Numbered from the stretch's first letter, positions 32,833 to 41,163 are shown. The stretch: DNA of 45,523 nt from an uncultured Rhodospirillaceae bacterium (GCA_900550445.1 URSF01000018.1:1-45523), one strand, 5' to 3'. The notes: generated from the letters alone by a model not told the origin. Numbers and translations are program-made.

Positions 32833-33962
32833 CACATCACCTCTATTTCAGCCTGAAGGGCGCCGGCGGCTTTGACGGCCTGCAGAATACTGATCATATC
32901 TCTGGGCCCGACGCCCAAAGCGTTTAAGCCGTCAACCAATTCCTGCAGGGAAACGCCGCTTTTTAAAATATTTAATTTGTTGCCCGACTGTTCGTCGACC
33001 TGAATATCCGTTCTGGGAACGGTAACGGTCTGCCCGGTTGTTGAAAATGGAGCGGGCTGGGAAACCTGCGGGGTTTCCGTGATTCTGATCGTCAGATTGC
33101 CTTGCGCGATCGCGATCGGATTGATGCGCACGTTTTCACCGATGACGATAATGCCGGATTTTTCGTCGATAATGACTTTGGCGACCTGATCGGGCTGAAT
33201 GCGCAACTGTTCAATATCGGTCAGCACCTGAATTAATTCTTCGCGTCTGGTCCGGCCAAGGTTTAAGACGACCGTTCCGGAATCGATCGTCGTCGCCGCG
33301 ACGGATCCCAGATAGGAATTGATCGCATCGGCAATGCGCGAAGCTGTTGTAAAGTCAGGGTTACGCAAAGCCAGCTTGATAGATTTCTGATTGGCAAAGT
33401 CGAATAAGATTTCGCGTTCGATAATCCCGCCGTTGGCAATTCTGCCGGAGGTCGGGACGCCTTTGACGATACTCTGCGCGTCGCCCTGGGCGGAAAATCC
33501 GGCGATGGCGACCTGTCCCTGGGCAATGGCGTATACTTCGCCGTCCGCGCCCAGCATCGGCGTGACCAGCAGCGTGCCGCCCTGCAGACTTTTCGCGTCG
33601 CCCAAAGCGCTGATCGACACGTCAATGCGCGTTCCCTGCCGGGCAAAAGCGGGCAGACTGCCCGTAACCATGACGGCGGCGACGTTTTTTGTTTTGATTT
33701 TGCCGTCGCGGGTATTAACGCCCAGCCGTTCCAGCATGCCGATCAGGCTTTCTTCGGTAAAAGCCATGGACGAAATGCTGTCGCCCGTTCCGTTTAACCC
33801 GACAACCAGCCCGTATCCGATTAAATAGTTTTCCCGCACGCCTTCGATATCGGAAATGTCTTTGATGCGCGAACTGGCGAAAGCCTGCGAAGAAAACATC
33901 AAAACGGCCGCTGCCGTCAAAAAGGCGAAGCTTTTTTGTATGTTTGTTATAAAATTCTTCAT
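32832..33962 (-). CDS. flgI: flagellar P-ring protein FlgI
   Basis: 376 residues. The signal peptide is MKNFITNIQKSFAFLTAAAVLMFSSQAFA, followed by SRIKDISDIEGVRENYLIGYGLVVGLNGTGD, the family's start of the mature protein. It forms the P ring around the rod in the peptidoglycan layer. I chose the ATG at 33962 because GAGG is 8 bases upstream. An in-frame ATG at 33974 lies in that binding site. It is first in the flgI-flgJ-flgN-flgK-flgL operon, behind a sigma-54 promoter and divergent from fliX. Confidence 0.95.
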   Translation of the reverse strand: MKNFITNIQKSFAFLTAAAVLMFSSQAFASSRIKDISDIEGVRENYLIGYGLVVGLNGTGDSISSMAFTEESLIGMLERLGVNTRDGKIKTKNVAAVMVTGSLPAFARQGTRIDVSISALGDAKSLQGGTLLVTPMLGADGEVYAIAQGQVAIAGFSAQGDAQSIVKGVPTSGRIANGGIIEREILFDFANQKSIKLALRNPDFTTASRIADAINSYLGSVAATTIDSGTVVLNLGRTRREELIQVLTDIEQLRIQPDQVAKVIIDEKSGIIVIGENVRINPIAIAQGNLTIRITETPQVSQPAPFSTTGQTVTVPRTDIQVDEQSGNKLNILKSGVSLQELVDGLNALGVGPRDMISILQAVKAAGALQAEIEVM

Positions 33963-34008
33963 GTTTGGCCTCATTTAATCTGCGGGCAAAATTGTCTGAT
34001 CATACAGA

Positions 34009-34025
34009 TGCGAAAATCGTGCCAA
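34009..34025 (-). promoter_or_regulatory. sigma-54 promoter of the flgI operon
   Basis: On the minus strand TTGGCACGATTTTCGCA. It matches YTGGCACGrNNNTTGCW with one mismatch and the required GG-N10-GC spacing. Transcription would start near 33999, about 37 bases before flgI. Sigma-54 control of ring and hook genes is known in Caulobacter, with FlbD and FliX as regulators. Confidence 0.8.
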
Positions 34026-34078
34026 TTTTTATTTTCTTGAAAACCGCGGACTTTTTCCGGCATTGAAAAAAATCACTG

Positions 34079-34091
34079 GGCAAAATTTGCC
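34079..34091. promoter_or_regulatory. dyad between flgI and fliX, candidate enhancer site
   Basis: GGCAAA-A-TTTGCC, a perfect 6-1-6 palindrome about 80-90 bases upstream of the predicted sigma-54 start. The related half GGGCAAAATT also occurs at about 33984-33993. Position and symmetry fit an enhancer-binding activator such as FlbD. The protein is not in the window and the assignment is inference. Confidence 0.5.
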
Positions 34092-34151
34092 GATTTTTAA
34101 CTTCACGGGAATAAGGTATACTTTAATAAACAACCGGAAAGGAGAAGCCTG

Positions 34152-34589
34152 ATGACTATAAAAATCGGATCAACGGGGGCGGCAAAGCCTGTCGGATCAA
34201 CACGTAAAAGCGCCCGTTCTTCATCGGTTGAAAGCGATTTTTCCTCTTTTCTGGAAGAAACGGACGCTGCGTCGACGGCTTCTGTCGCGGCGTCGGCCGG
34301 CGTTTCCGGGATCGAGGCGCTGCTGGCGGCGCAAAGTGTCGGCGACGCTTTGCAGGACGGGGCGAAAAAACGCCGCGCCGCCGCGCACGGCAATGATATT
34401 CTGGATAAGCTGGAAGATCTGCGCGCCGCGATTTTAACCGGCGTTATTTCCAAATCCAAATTAATTGAACTGGCGCAGACGCTGCGGGACAAACGCGAAC
34501 CCGGACTGGATAAAGAGTTAAATCAAATCCTTGACGATATTGAATTAAGGGCTGAAATCGAGCTGGCCAAGCTTTCACACAGCGTTTGA
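34152..34589 (+). CDS. fliX: flagellar assembly regulator FliX
   Basis: 145 residues, the usual size. The N-terminal part is Ser/Ala-rich and probably flexible (MTIKIGSTGAAKPVGSTRK). The conserved part is VSGIEALLAAQSVGDAL at about 51-67 and the C-terminal HGNDILDKLEDLRAAILTG...LDDIELRAEIELAKL. In Caulobacter FliX couples flagellar basal-body assembly to the sigma-54 activator FlbD. It is divergent from the sigma-54-controlled flgI operon, as in Caulobacter. AAAGGAG is 7 bases before the ATG and a TATACT -10 lies about 35 bases upstream of the start. Confidence 0.9.
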   Translation: MTIKIGSTGAAKPVGSTRKSARSSSVESDFSSFLEETDAASTASVAASAGVSGIEALLAAQSVGDALQDGAKKRRAAAHGNDILDKLEDLRAAILTGVISKSKLIELAQTLRDKREPGLDKELNQILDDIELRAEIELAKLSHSV

Positions 34590-34647
34590 TTTTTAGATTG
34601 CTTTGGTGTAAAAATAATACGGTTGACTGAAACAAAGAGGACTTCAC

Positions 34648-35064
34648 ATGGGAATAGAACTGCCGAAAGATTACAGACCTTCTGCCGACGAACCGTTTAT
34701 GAACGATATGCAGAAAGAATATTTCCGCCAAAAGCTGCTGGCCTGGCGTGAAGAACTGCTGCGCGATTCCGAAGAAACGCTGGATAATTTAAAAGAAGGC
34801 GGCATGACGGTGCCCGATATTTCCGACCGCGCCTCCGCCGAAGCGGACAAAGCTTTGGAACTGCGTACGCGCGACAGAATGCGCAAAGTTATTTCCAAAA
34901 TTGACGTTGCTCTGGGCAAAATTGACGACGGCACCTACGGTTATTGCGAAGAAACCGGCGAACCGATCGGTCTGGAACGTCTGATTGCCCGCCCGATTGC
35001 CACTTTGTCAATCGAAGCGCAGGAACGTCATGAACGTATGGAAAAAACATACAGCGACGATTAG
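34648..35064 (+). CDS. dksA: RNA polymerase-binding transcription factor DksA
   Basis: 138 residues. It has a coiled coil with the functional tip PDISDRASAEAD (D57, D60, R61, A62), matching the E. coli DxxDRA tip that enters the polymerase secondary channel. The C-terminal globular part keeps only C100 of the four zinc cysteines: GYCEETGEPIGLERLIARP followed by ATLSIEAQERHE. This is the form found in many alphaproteobacteria. It works with ppGpp on rRNA and amino-acid promoters. AAGAGG is about 9 bases upstream. It follows fliX by 58 bases and ends in a weak terminator. Confidence 0.93.
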   Translation: MGIELPKDYRPSADEPFMNDMQKEYFRQKLLAWREELLRDSEETLDNLKEGGMTVPDISDRASAEADKALELRTRDRMRKVISKIDVALGKIDDGTYGYCEETGEPIGLERLIARPIATLSIEAQERHERMEKTYSDD

Positions 35065-35094
35065 GGCTTTTGTTTAAACAGCCATGCCTTTAAC

Positions 35095-35121
35095 AAGGCG
35101 GGTCATTGCGATCCGCCTTTT
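35095..35121 (+). terminator. probable terminator of dksA
   Basis: GGCGGGTC (35097-35104) pairs with GATCCGCC (35110-35117), including one G-T pair, and TTTT follows. Its position before the AAAGGAG at 35131 supports a TTG start for the next gene. Confidence 0.55.
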
Positions 35122-35143
35122 CAATTTAAAAAAGGAGCTTTCT

Positions 35144-35716
35144 TTGACGGATCTTATACTTGCTTCCGCTTCGCCGCGCCGTCTGGCTTTGCTGGAACAA
35201 ATCGGCGTCGTGCCTGATGAAATTTGCCCGGCCGACATTGACGAAACGCCTTTCGCACAGGAAGCGCCGCACCGCTATGCCGTGCGCATGGCCGTTTCAA
35301 AGGCCGAAAAAATCGCGGCGCTGAAACCGGGACGCTTTATTCTGGCGGCCGATACGGTTGTCGCGTGTGCCAGACGTATTCTGCCCAAAGCCGAAACGCG
35401 CGAACAAGCGGCGGCGTGTTTGAATTTGCTGTCGGGCAGACGGCATACGGTTTACGGCGGTATCTGCCTGATTACGCCGGACGGATCAAAACTGACGCGG
35501 TCGGTTAAAACGGTTGTGGCTTTTTCCCGGCTGCACCCGTCAGACAAACGGGCTTATCTGGACGGCGGCGAATGGCAGGGAAAAGCCGGCGGTTATGCGG
35601 TTCAGGGACAGGCCGCTTTATTTGTGCGCCGGATTATCGGGTCTTATTCCAACGTTGTCGGACTGGGGTTGTTTGAAACGGGACGTTTGCTGAAAGGGCG
35701 CGGGGTGATTAAATAA
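35144..35716 (+). CDS. maf: Maf-family nucleoside triphosphate pyrophosphatase
   Basis: 190 residues. It would hydrolyse non-canonical or selected NTPs (dTTP/UTP or 7-methyl-GTP in known subfamilies). Motifs: LILASASPRRLALLEQIG (about 3-20), PADIDETP, YAVRMAVSKAEK, FILAADTVV (with the catalytic D) and GKAGGYAVQGQAALFV...GSYSNVVGLGLFET. I chose TTG 35144 because AAAGGAG is 6 bases upstream and the family begins there. An in-frame ATG at 35084 would lie inside the dksA terminator. It is first in maf - RNase E/G - yacG, a gene order common in alphaproteobacteria. Confidence 0.9.
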   Translation: MTDLILASASPRRLALLEQIGVVPDEICPADIDETPFAQEAPHRYAVRMAVSKAEKIAALKPGRFILAADTVVACARRILPKAETREQAAACLNLLSGRRHTVYGGICLITPDGSKLTRSVKTVVAFSRLHPSDKRAYLDGGEWQGKAGGYAVQGQAALFVRRIIGSYSNVVGLGLFETGRLLKGRGVIK

Positions 35717-35718
35717 TC

Positions 35719-36969
35719 ATGCGCCTGGTTCACAGTTTTTCCCCTTTTGAAGAAATCTGTATTTTGTTTGACGACAACGACGTCCCCGCGACTGTTTCGG
35801 TCTGGCGGGAAAACGATCTGTCCGCGGGAACGATCTGTCTGGCGCGGGCGGTCAAAGCCGTCGCTTCCGGCTGGTTTTTGGATATGGGGCGCGGCGCGGC
35901 GGCTTATTTGAACACGCCGCCGTTTTTTATCAAAGCGGACGGAACCGTCAGCACTTCAAAACTGACGGAGGGAGATTTGTTGCTGGTGGAAATTGTCCGT
36001 CCCGCCGTTCGGGATAAAACGGCCGAAGCGCGCGCGCGGATTTCTCTGCCCGGCAAAACGGTTATTTTCCGGCCGGGAACGGATCGGCCGTCGTTTTCCA
36101 AACGTTTGTCCGGCGAAACGATTGGCCGACTGGGGCATTTGCTGCCTTCTGCCGGCGTTTTGTTCAGAACCGCGGCCGAATTTGAAACGGAACAAAATAT
36201 CCGCGCCGAGTTTTCTGTTCTAGAACGACGCTGGCAGTCGATTTTAGAATCAGCTGCGGAACCGGGGATTTTGTACCGCCCGGAAAAAGACGTGTTCGCA
36301 CTGGCAGATCAATATAAAAAAGAACTGACGCGGATTATTACCGATGATGCGCGGACGGCGGCGGTTTTAAAAGAAAAATTTTCCGATGTTTCTTTTTGTC
36401 TGCAAGGGGTGTGGGAACGGGAAAACATGGCTGAGGCGCTGGATACGGCTTTGTCCGAAAGAACGGCGCTGCCTTCCGGCGGTTTTTTGATTACGCAACA
36501 GACGGCGGCCTGCGTTTGTTTTGACGTCAACGCCGGTTCGGGCGGGGTCTGTGCCGCCAATGTCGAAGCCTGCGGCGAGATTCTGCGTCAGATCAGATTA
36601 AAAAGCCTGGGCGGACAGATGATTATTGATTTTGCCGGCAGAAAGGAAAAAGGGTTTTTGTGCGATATGGCCGCCCGTTTAAAACAGGACGGAGTTTTTA
36701 TCGCCGGTTTTTCCGCTTTGGGACTGGTGGAGCTGACGGTTGAAAAAACGCGCCGGTCTGTTTTTGACGCTTTCGAAGACGGGCGGACAGCCGCCGACTT
36801 AATCCGCCGGTTATGGTTTGCCTCTCCCGTTTCGGCCGTTAAGGTCTATGCTCCTCCGGCCGAATTGAACAAACTTCGCCCTTATTTAAGACGGCTTGAA
36901 GACCGTTTGAAAACAGGTATAGAATTATGCCCGTCCGATCATGCCGGGCTGGAAGGATTAAAACAATGA
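35719..36969 (+). CDS. RNase E/G family endoribonuclease (short form)
   Basis: 416 residues, shorter than E. coli RNase G (489). The S1-like region is about 36-110, followed by the RNase H-like and 5'-sensor parts. The DNase I-like catalytic part keeps both metal aspartates: D269 in CFDVNAGSG and D304 in MIIDFAG. The Zn-link CPxC of RNase E/G is absent after it, and so is the RNase E C-terminal scaffold. It may process RNA, with altered oligomerisation. It begins 2 bases after maf and overlaps yacG (ATGA), so the three are translationally coupled. Confidence 0.85.
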   Translation: MRLVHSFSPFEEICILFDDNDVPATVSVWRENDLSAGTICLARAVKAVASGWFLDMGRGAAAYLNTPPFFIKADGTVSTSKLTEGDLLLVEIVRPAVRDKTAEARARISLPGKTVIFRPGTDRPSFSKRLSGETIGRLGHLLPSAGVLFRTAAEFETEQNIRAEFSVLERRWQSILESAAEPGILYRPEKDVFALADQYKKELTRIITDDARTAAVLKEKFSDVSFCLQGVWERENMAEALDTALSERTALPSGGFLITQQTAACVCFDVNAGSGGVCAANVEACGEILRQIRLKSLGGQMIIDFAGRKEKGFLCDMAARLKQDGVFIAGFSALGLVELTVEKTRRSVFDAFEDGRTAADLIRRLWFASPVSAVKVYAPPAELNKLRPYLRRLEDRLKTGIELCPSDHAGLEGLKQ

Positions 36970-37166
36970 AAATACCCAATGTGTTTGAACGCCCTTCGGA
37001 TCTGCCGGAAGTGGAAACAAAATGCCCGATTTGCGGAAAACCTTCCGTTTTTGTTTATAAACCGTTTTGTTCAAAACGCTGCGCCGATATTGATTTAAAC
37101 CGGTGGCTGACGGGCGTTTATACGGTTGAAACCGACGAAGAAGAAGAAACCGAAGAAAAAAATTAA
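36966..37166 (+). CDS. yacG: DNA gyrase inhibitor YacG (zinc protein)
   Basis: 66 residues. The four zinc cysteines are C20-x2-C23 and C35-x3-C39 in KCPICGK and FCSKRCADIDLNRW, the YacG signature. An acidic tail (DEEEETEEKN) follows. YacG binds GyrB and inhibits gyrase in E. coli. The ATG overlaps the stop of the RNase gene (ATGA). It is last in the operon. Confidence 0.93.
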   Translation: MKIPNVFERPSDLPEVETKCPICGKPSVFVYKPFCSKRCADIDLNRWLTGVYTVETDEEEETEEKN

Positions 37167-37174
37167 AAAGACTA

Positions 37175-37203
37175 TAGACAGATCATTTTGAATCAGGTAT
37201 AAA
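37175..37203 (+). promoter_or_regulatory. promoter of tRNA-Phe
   Basis: TAGACA (37175-37180), 17 bases, TATAAA (37198-37203). It lies 15 bases before the tRNA. Confidence 0.6.
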
Positions 37204-37218
37204 CTTTTCCTGTACGGC

Positions 37219-37294
37219 GCCTGGGTAGCTCAGTCGGTAGAGCAGGGGACTGAAAATCCCCGTGTCGGCGGTTCGATTCCGTCCCCAGGCACCA
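37219..37294 (+). tRNA. tRNA-Phe (anticodon GAA)
   Basis: 76 nt. The acceptor stem GCCTGGG pairs with CCCAGGC, then A and encoded CCA. The anticodon stem GGGGA/TCCCC encloses CTGAAAA, giving GAA. The T-arm contains GGTTCGATTCC. Confidence 0.96.
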
Positions 37295-37296
37295 TT

Positions 37297-37317
37297 AAGC
37301 CCCTTTTCGGGGCTTTT
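37297..37317 (+). terminator. terminator of tRNA-Phe
   Basis: AAGCCCC (37297-37303), loop TTTTC, GGGGCTT (37309-37315), TT. Confidence 0.7.
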
Positions 37318-37339
37318 GCTTTTTTGAAGGTAAAAAGCA

Positions 37340-37840
37340 ATGAAAAGACTGTTTCAAATTCTCTTTTTTGTTTTTTTTATCGGGATTATCAGCGCCGTTG
37401 CCGACGAATATCTGGAAACCGCCCGGTTGGAAGAAACAAACGATTCTGTCAGTTCGGTTTTGCCCGTTATAGTGATTACGGCTGAAAATGCGGTTTTTGA
37501 ACTGGAACTGTACGATAATGCCGCAGCCCGCCGGTTGATAAAACAATTCCCCCAAAAACTGGTGATGACGCGTCTGGGGGACGGCGGATATTACGGCGTT
37601 TTACGGGAAAAAATCAATGTGACCGGCCTGCCGACGCGGCGCGCTTATAAACCGGGGGAGGTCGCTTTGTGGATCAGAGAAAACGCGCTGTATCTGTTTT
37701 TCGGTCCGACTCCGGCCAGTCTGGCAACCGATACGCCGATGATGGCTTCCGCCGGCGTCGGTTTGGGGCGCTTGAAATCTTTTTCGGATCTGGACCAACT
37801 GCCGGCCGTTGCCGAAATGTCGCTTCAGATAAAAAAATAA
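37340..37840 (+). CDS. cyclophilin-like domain protein, membrane-anchored or secreted
   Basis: 166 residues. An N-terminal hydrophobic segment (about 5-21, FQILFFVFFIGIISAVA) is a signal peptide or anchor. The rest fits the bacterial cyclophilin-like family: VIVITAENAVFELELYDNAAARRLIKQFPQKLVMTRLGD, then KINVTGLPTRRAYKPGEVALWIRENALYLFFGPTP. The pattern GxxxLYFGPTP near the C-terminus is typical. Members of this family are not known to be active prolyl isomerases, and their role is unclear. AAGGT precedes the ATG. It is convergent with the DHH gene, 4 bases apart, without a visible terminator. Confidence 0.75.
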   Translation: MKRLFQILFFVFFIGIISAVADEYLETARLEETNDSVSSVLPVIVITAENAVFELELYDNAAARRLIKQFPQKLVMTRLGDGGYYGVLREKINVTGLPTRRAYKPGEVALWIRENALYLFFGPTPASLATDTPMMASAGVGLGRLKSFSDLDQLPAVAEMSLQIKK

Positions 37841-37844
37841 ACCG

Positions 37845-38804
37845 TTATTCTGCCGTTTTGTCCGGGACTTCCGTATACAGCGGATCCGTCAAAATGGCGA
37901 TCAGTTCGTCTTTGACCGCCGCCGCCTGATCCAGATCAATCTGACAAGTGCCGACGTTGGCATGACCTCCGCCGCCGTATTGCAGCAGCAATTCGCCGAT
38001 ATTGATGATATTTGACCGGTTCAGAATCGATTTACCGACGGCGTAAACAATCCTCTGCCCATTAATGCGCCACATCGCGTGCATGGAAACGTTGACGTCG
38101 GGATACAGGGCATAAATCATAAATCTGTTGCCGGCATAGATGATATCTTCGTTCAGCATGTCGATATAAGCCAGATTTTTGTAAATGGTTGTCTGACGTT
38201 TTAACTGTTCGACGAATTTTTCCTGATGGGCAAAGTACAGATCGACGCGTTCTTTGACGTCCGGCATTTCCAGCACTTCGGCCGGGTCGTGAGAACGGCA
38301 GAAATCAATCAGATTCATCATCAGCTGATAATTTGAAATCCTGAAATTATGGAATCGTCCCAGTCCCGTTCGGGAATCCATAATAAAATTCAAAAGAGTC
38401 CAGCCGGTCGGGTGCAGGATTTCATCAATTGTGTAATCGGCGCTGTCGGCTTTGTCGACGGCGGCCATCATTTCTTCGGAAATGTTTTTAAACCGTTCTT
38501 TGCCGCCGAAGGTATCCCATACGACGCGCGCGGCCGACGGCGCCTGCGGATTTAAATAGCTGTTGCTTTTTCTTCCGACACGCGCCAGTTCGCTGATATG
38601 ATGGTCAAAAACATAGGAAGCCGATTTGGAATAGGGCAGGTTTGTTATAATATCGCCCTGTTTAATATCGACCAGACCGTCTTGTACGTCTTTGGGGTGA
38701 ACAAATTTTACTTCGTCAATCAGGTCCAGTTCTTTAAGTAAAACAGCGCAGACCAAACCGTCAAAATCGCTGCGCGTGACCAAGCGGAATCTGTCGTCAA
38801 CCAT
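37845..38804 (-). CDS. DHH-family phosphoesterase, copy 2
   Basis: 319 residues. Motifs of the DHH superfamily: RSDFDGLVCAVLL (about 11-23), DHHIS (about 67-71) and the DHHA1 end LLQYGGGGHANVGTCQI (about 279-295). Related enzymes cleave short RNA, cyclic dinucleotides or polyphosphate; the substrate here is unknown. It is a tandem paralogue of the gene at 38820-39746 (roughly 60 percent identical by eye), 15 bases downstream of it and probably co-transcribed. No DRTGG or CBS domains are attached. Confidence 0.85.
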   Translation of the reverse strand: MVDDRFRLVTRSDFDGLVCAVLLKELDLIDEVKFVHPKDVQDGLVDIKQGDIITNLPYSKSASYVFDHHISELARVGRKSNSYLNPQAPSAARVVWDTFGGKERFKNISEEMMAAVDKADSADYTIDEILHPTGWTLLNFIMDSRTGLGRFHNFRISNYQLMMNLIDFCRSHDPAEVLEMPDVKERVDLYFAHQEKFVEQLKRQTTIYKNLAYIDMLNEDIIYAGNRFMIYALYPDVNVSMHAMWRINGQRIVYAVGKSILNRSNIINIGELLLQYGGGGHANVGTCQIDLDQAAAVKDELIAILTDPLYTEVPDKTAE

Positions 38805-38819
38805 GATAATGCCTTAAAT

Positions 38820-39746
38820 TTATACGTCCTGGACCATAGCGGTGATGATTTCTTTACGGATTCTTTCCGCCTGATCGACGGGAACCTGACAGGTGCCGGC
38901 GGCGATATGGCCTCCGCCGCCGTATTGCAGCATGAATTCGCCGATATTCATCTTTGATGTCCGGTTAAAGATAGATTTGCCGGCCGCAAAGACGACGTTG
39001 CGTTTGTTCTTTCCCCAGATTTCATGGACGGAGATGTTGATTTGCGGATACAGCGCGTAAACCATAAACCGGTTGCCGGCATAAATGGTTTCTTCGTCGC
39101 GCAGATAAATGTGGGCAGCAGTTTTGTGAATCCGCGTGCATCTTTTCAACTGTTCGATGAATTTGTCTTTGTGTTCAAAGTACAAATTGACGCGTTCTTT
39201 GACGTCTTCGTCCTGCAGAATTTCTTCGACGCTGTGAGTCCGGCATAAATCCACCAGCTTCATCATCAAAGCATAATTCGTAATGCGGAAATTTTTAAAC
39301 CGCCCCAGTCCCGTGCGTGCGTCCATGACAAAAGCCAACAGAATCCACCCCGTCGGATTCATGATCTGATCCATTGTGTATTGGGCGGAATCGGCGACGT
39401 CGACGGCTTCCATTAACGGTGCGGGAATATTTTTAAACCGTTCTTCCGCACCGTAATATTCGTAAACGACGCGGGCGGCGGAAGGAGAGTTCGGATAAAC
39501 AATATGATTCGGAGGACTGATTACGCGCGATACTTCACTGATATGATGATCAAAGGCGATGTAAACGCCGTCGACATAGGGCAGGTTTGCCGTAATGTCC
39601 ATATCCGTAATTGATATTCGACCGTCCTGCATGTCTTTGGGGTGAACGAACCGGATTTCATCGATAATGTCCAGTTCTTTCAGCAGGGCCGCGCAAACCA
39701 GTCCGTCAAAATCGCTGCGTGTCAGCAGTCGTTTTTTCGCCAGCAT
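38820..39746 (-). CDS. DHH-family phosphoesterase, copy 1
   Basis: 308 residues, same architecture as the next gene: TRSDFDGLVCAALL (about 8-21), FDHHISEVSR (about 65-74) and LQYGGGGHIAAGTCQV near 277-292. Both copies keep the metal-binding motifs, so neither looks degenerate. I chose the ATG at 39746 because AAGGAG is 6 bases upstream. An in-frame ATG at 39776 is also possible. It is first of the two-gene unit. Retention of two complete copies suggests different substrates or a heteromer; that is inference. Confidence 0.85.
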   Translation of the reverse strand: MLAKKRLLTRSDFDGLVCAALLKELDIIDEIRFVHPKDMQDGRISITDMDITANLPYVDGVYIAFDHHISEVSRVISPPNHIVYPNSPSAARVVYEYYGAEERFKNIPAPLMEAVDVADSAQYTMDQIMNPTGWILLAFVMDARTGLGRFKNFRITNYALMMKLVDLCRTHSVEEILQDEDVKERVNLYFEHKDKFIEQLKRCTRIHKTAAHIYLRDEETIYAGNRFMVYALYPQINISVHEIWGKNKRNVVFAAGKSIFNRTSKMNIGEFMLQYGGGGHIAAGTCQVPVDQAERIRKEIITAMVQDV

Positions 39747-39906
39747 TCGAAACTCCTTGTCAGTATCCCTTTTCATCAGGATAAGCGAAGTATGTATATA
39801 AAATCAACCAAAGCTTTGAAGAAATGAAAAAAAACGTTTTCCATATTGAACATCTTTCGGTTTTCATAGATGATTGATCGTTAACGTGATTGAAAAGGGC
39901 CGGAAG

Positions 39907-40224
39907 ATGTCCGTCGTTAAAAAGGTGTTTTTTTTGTTATTGCTGGGATTAGGCGGGTGTATCCAGTCTCCCTTCGTCGATTCCAGACGCGAAGCCGGGT
40001 TTGCGCGCACGGTGGGCGAATCGACGGACGACCGGGTGGCGATCTGTTATAATCCGTATTCCACGAACGCTAACGAAATTATCAGAATGGCGCAGGAAGC
40101 CTGCGGTAAAACGAACCGGGAACCGGCTTACGACGGACATAAGTACTGGTCGTGCCGCGTATTTTTGCCTCACCGGGTTTACTTCCGCTGTCAGGATAAA
40201 CCGGCCGAAGAAACGGAAGAATAA
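39907..40224 (+). CDS. small lipoprotein
   Basis: 105 residues. Signal sequence MSVVKKVFFLLLLGLGGC with lipobox LGGC (C18), so it is a lipid-anchored envelope protein. The mature part has ESTDDRVAICYNPYSTNANEIIRMAQEACG (conserved cysteines, helical), then a SCRVFLPHRVYFRC ending. It resembles small alphaproteobacterial lipoproteins of unknown function. GGAAG precedes the ATG. The stop is 3 bases before pyridoxal kinase, so they are likely co-transcribed. Confidence 0.75.
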   Translation: MSVVKKVFFLLLLGLGGCIQSPFVDSRREAGFARTVGESTDDRVAICYNPYSTNANEIIRMAQEACGKTNREPAYDGHKYWSCRVFLPHRVYFRCQDKPAEETEE

Positions 40225-40227
40225 TTC

Positions 40228-41070
40228 ATGGCCGTGCTGTCCGTTCAATCCAGAGTCGTCGCCGGATACGCCGGAAATTCGGCCGCCGTGTTCTGCCTGC
40301 AGCGCGCCGGCATTGACTGTTGGGGATTGGATACGCTGCAGTTTTCAAATCATACGGGCTATGCCGGTTTTGCCGGTCGTGTTTTCCAGACGGATCAGCT
40401 GCGGACGGTTTACGACGGATTAAAGAAATATGTCGGATTGAAAAAATGCCGGGCCGTTTTGTCGGGATATTTGGGAAAAAAAGAAACGGGCAGCCTTGTT
40501 TTGCATATTGCGGACGAAGTGCGAGGCCAAAACCCGTCGGCCGTTTACTGCTGCGATCCGGTTTTGGGCGACGACGGTGAAATTTATGTTGCGCCGGACA
40601 TTCCCGCTTTTATGCGTGAAAAAGTTCTGCCTGCGGCCGATATCATTACGCCCAACCGTTTTGAACTAAGCGTTTTGTCACAGTGTTCCGCGGACGGCGA
40701 AGACGAAATCATTGCCGCGGCGCGGTCTTTGTTAAAAAAGGGCCGGCCGACCGTATGCGTTGTGACCGGTATAACCGTTCCGTCCGGCATGGCGGCTTTG
40801 GCAATTTTGGAATCGGCCGTTTACAAAGTCGTAACGCCTTTTATTGAAAACGTCGGCGATATCGGCGGGGCCGGAGATATGACGACGGCTTTGTTCCTGG
40901 CGGAATGGTTGAAGTCGCGCGATGCGCCTTTGGCTTTGTCCAAATCCGTGTCGTCCGCTTTCGGCGTTATCCGTGAAACGGCCGCCCGGCGTTCGCCGGA
41001 ACTGTGTCTGATCGAAGCGCAGGGGGAAATTCAAACGCCGTCGGTTTTGTTCTCGGCAAAGAAAATTTAA
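40228..41070 (+). CDS. pdxY: pyridoxal kinase
   Basis: 280 residues, full length. It phosphorylates pyridoxal (vitamin B6 salvage) with ATP. Ribokinase-fold signatures of PdxY: VLSVQSRVVAGYAGNSAAVFCLQRAGID (about 3-30), VLSGYLG, YCCDPVLGDDGEIYV (about 109-123), ITPNRFELSVLSQ (about 139-151) and the anion-hole/catalytic GGAGDMTTALF near 211-221. It begins 3 bases after the lipoprotein gene. Confidence 0.93.
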   Translation: MAVLSVQSRVVAGYAGNSAAVFCLQRAGIDCWGLDTLQFSNHTGYAGFAGRVFQTDQLRTVYDGLKKYVGLKKCRAVLSGYLGKKETGSLVLHIADEVRGQNPSAVYCCDPVLGDDGEIYVAPDIPAFMREKVLPAADIITPNRFELSVLSQCSADGEDEIIAAARSLLKKGRPTVCVVTGITVPSGMAALAILESAVYKVVTPFIENVGDIGGAGDMTTALFLAEWLKSRDAPLALSKSVSSAFGVIRETAARRSPELCLIEAQGEIQTPSVLFSAKKI

Positions 41071-41163
41071 TTATTTGCTGGACAGTTTTTCAAATTTTTT
41101 GTATATTTTTGTCAAGAAAGCGGTTTTGTCCGCATTGTGTTGATTTTTTTGGGGTATGATCTG

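Noticed and set aside
34078..34092. Possible sigma-54 promoter for fliX (TGGGCAAAATTTGC)
   Set aside because: The GG to GC spacing is 9, not the required 10. The segment is better explained as a palindrome.
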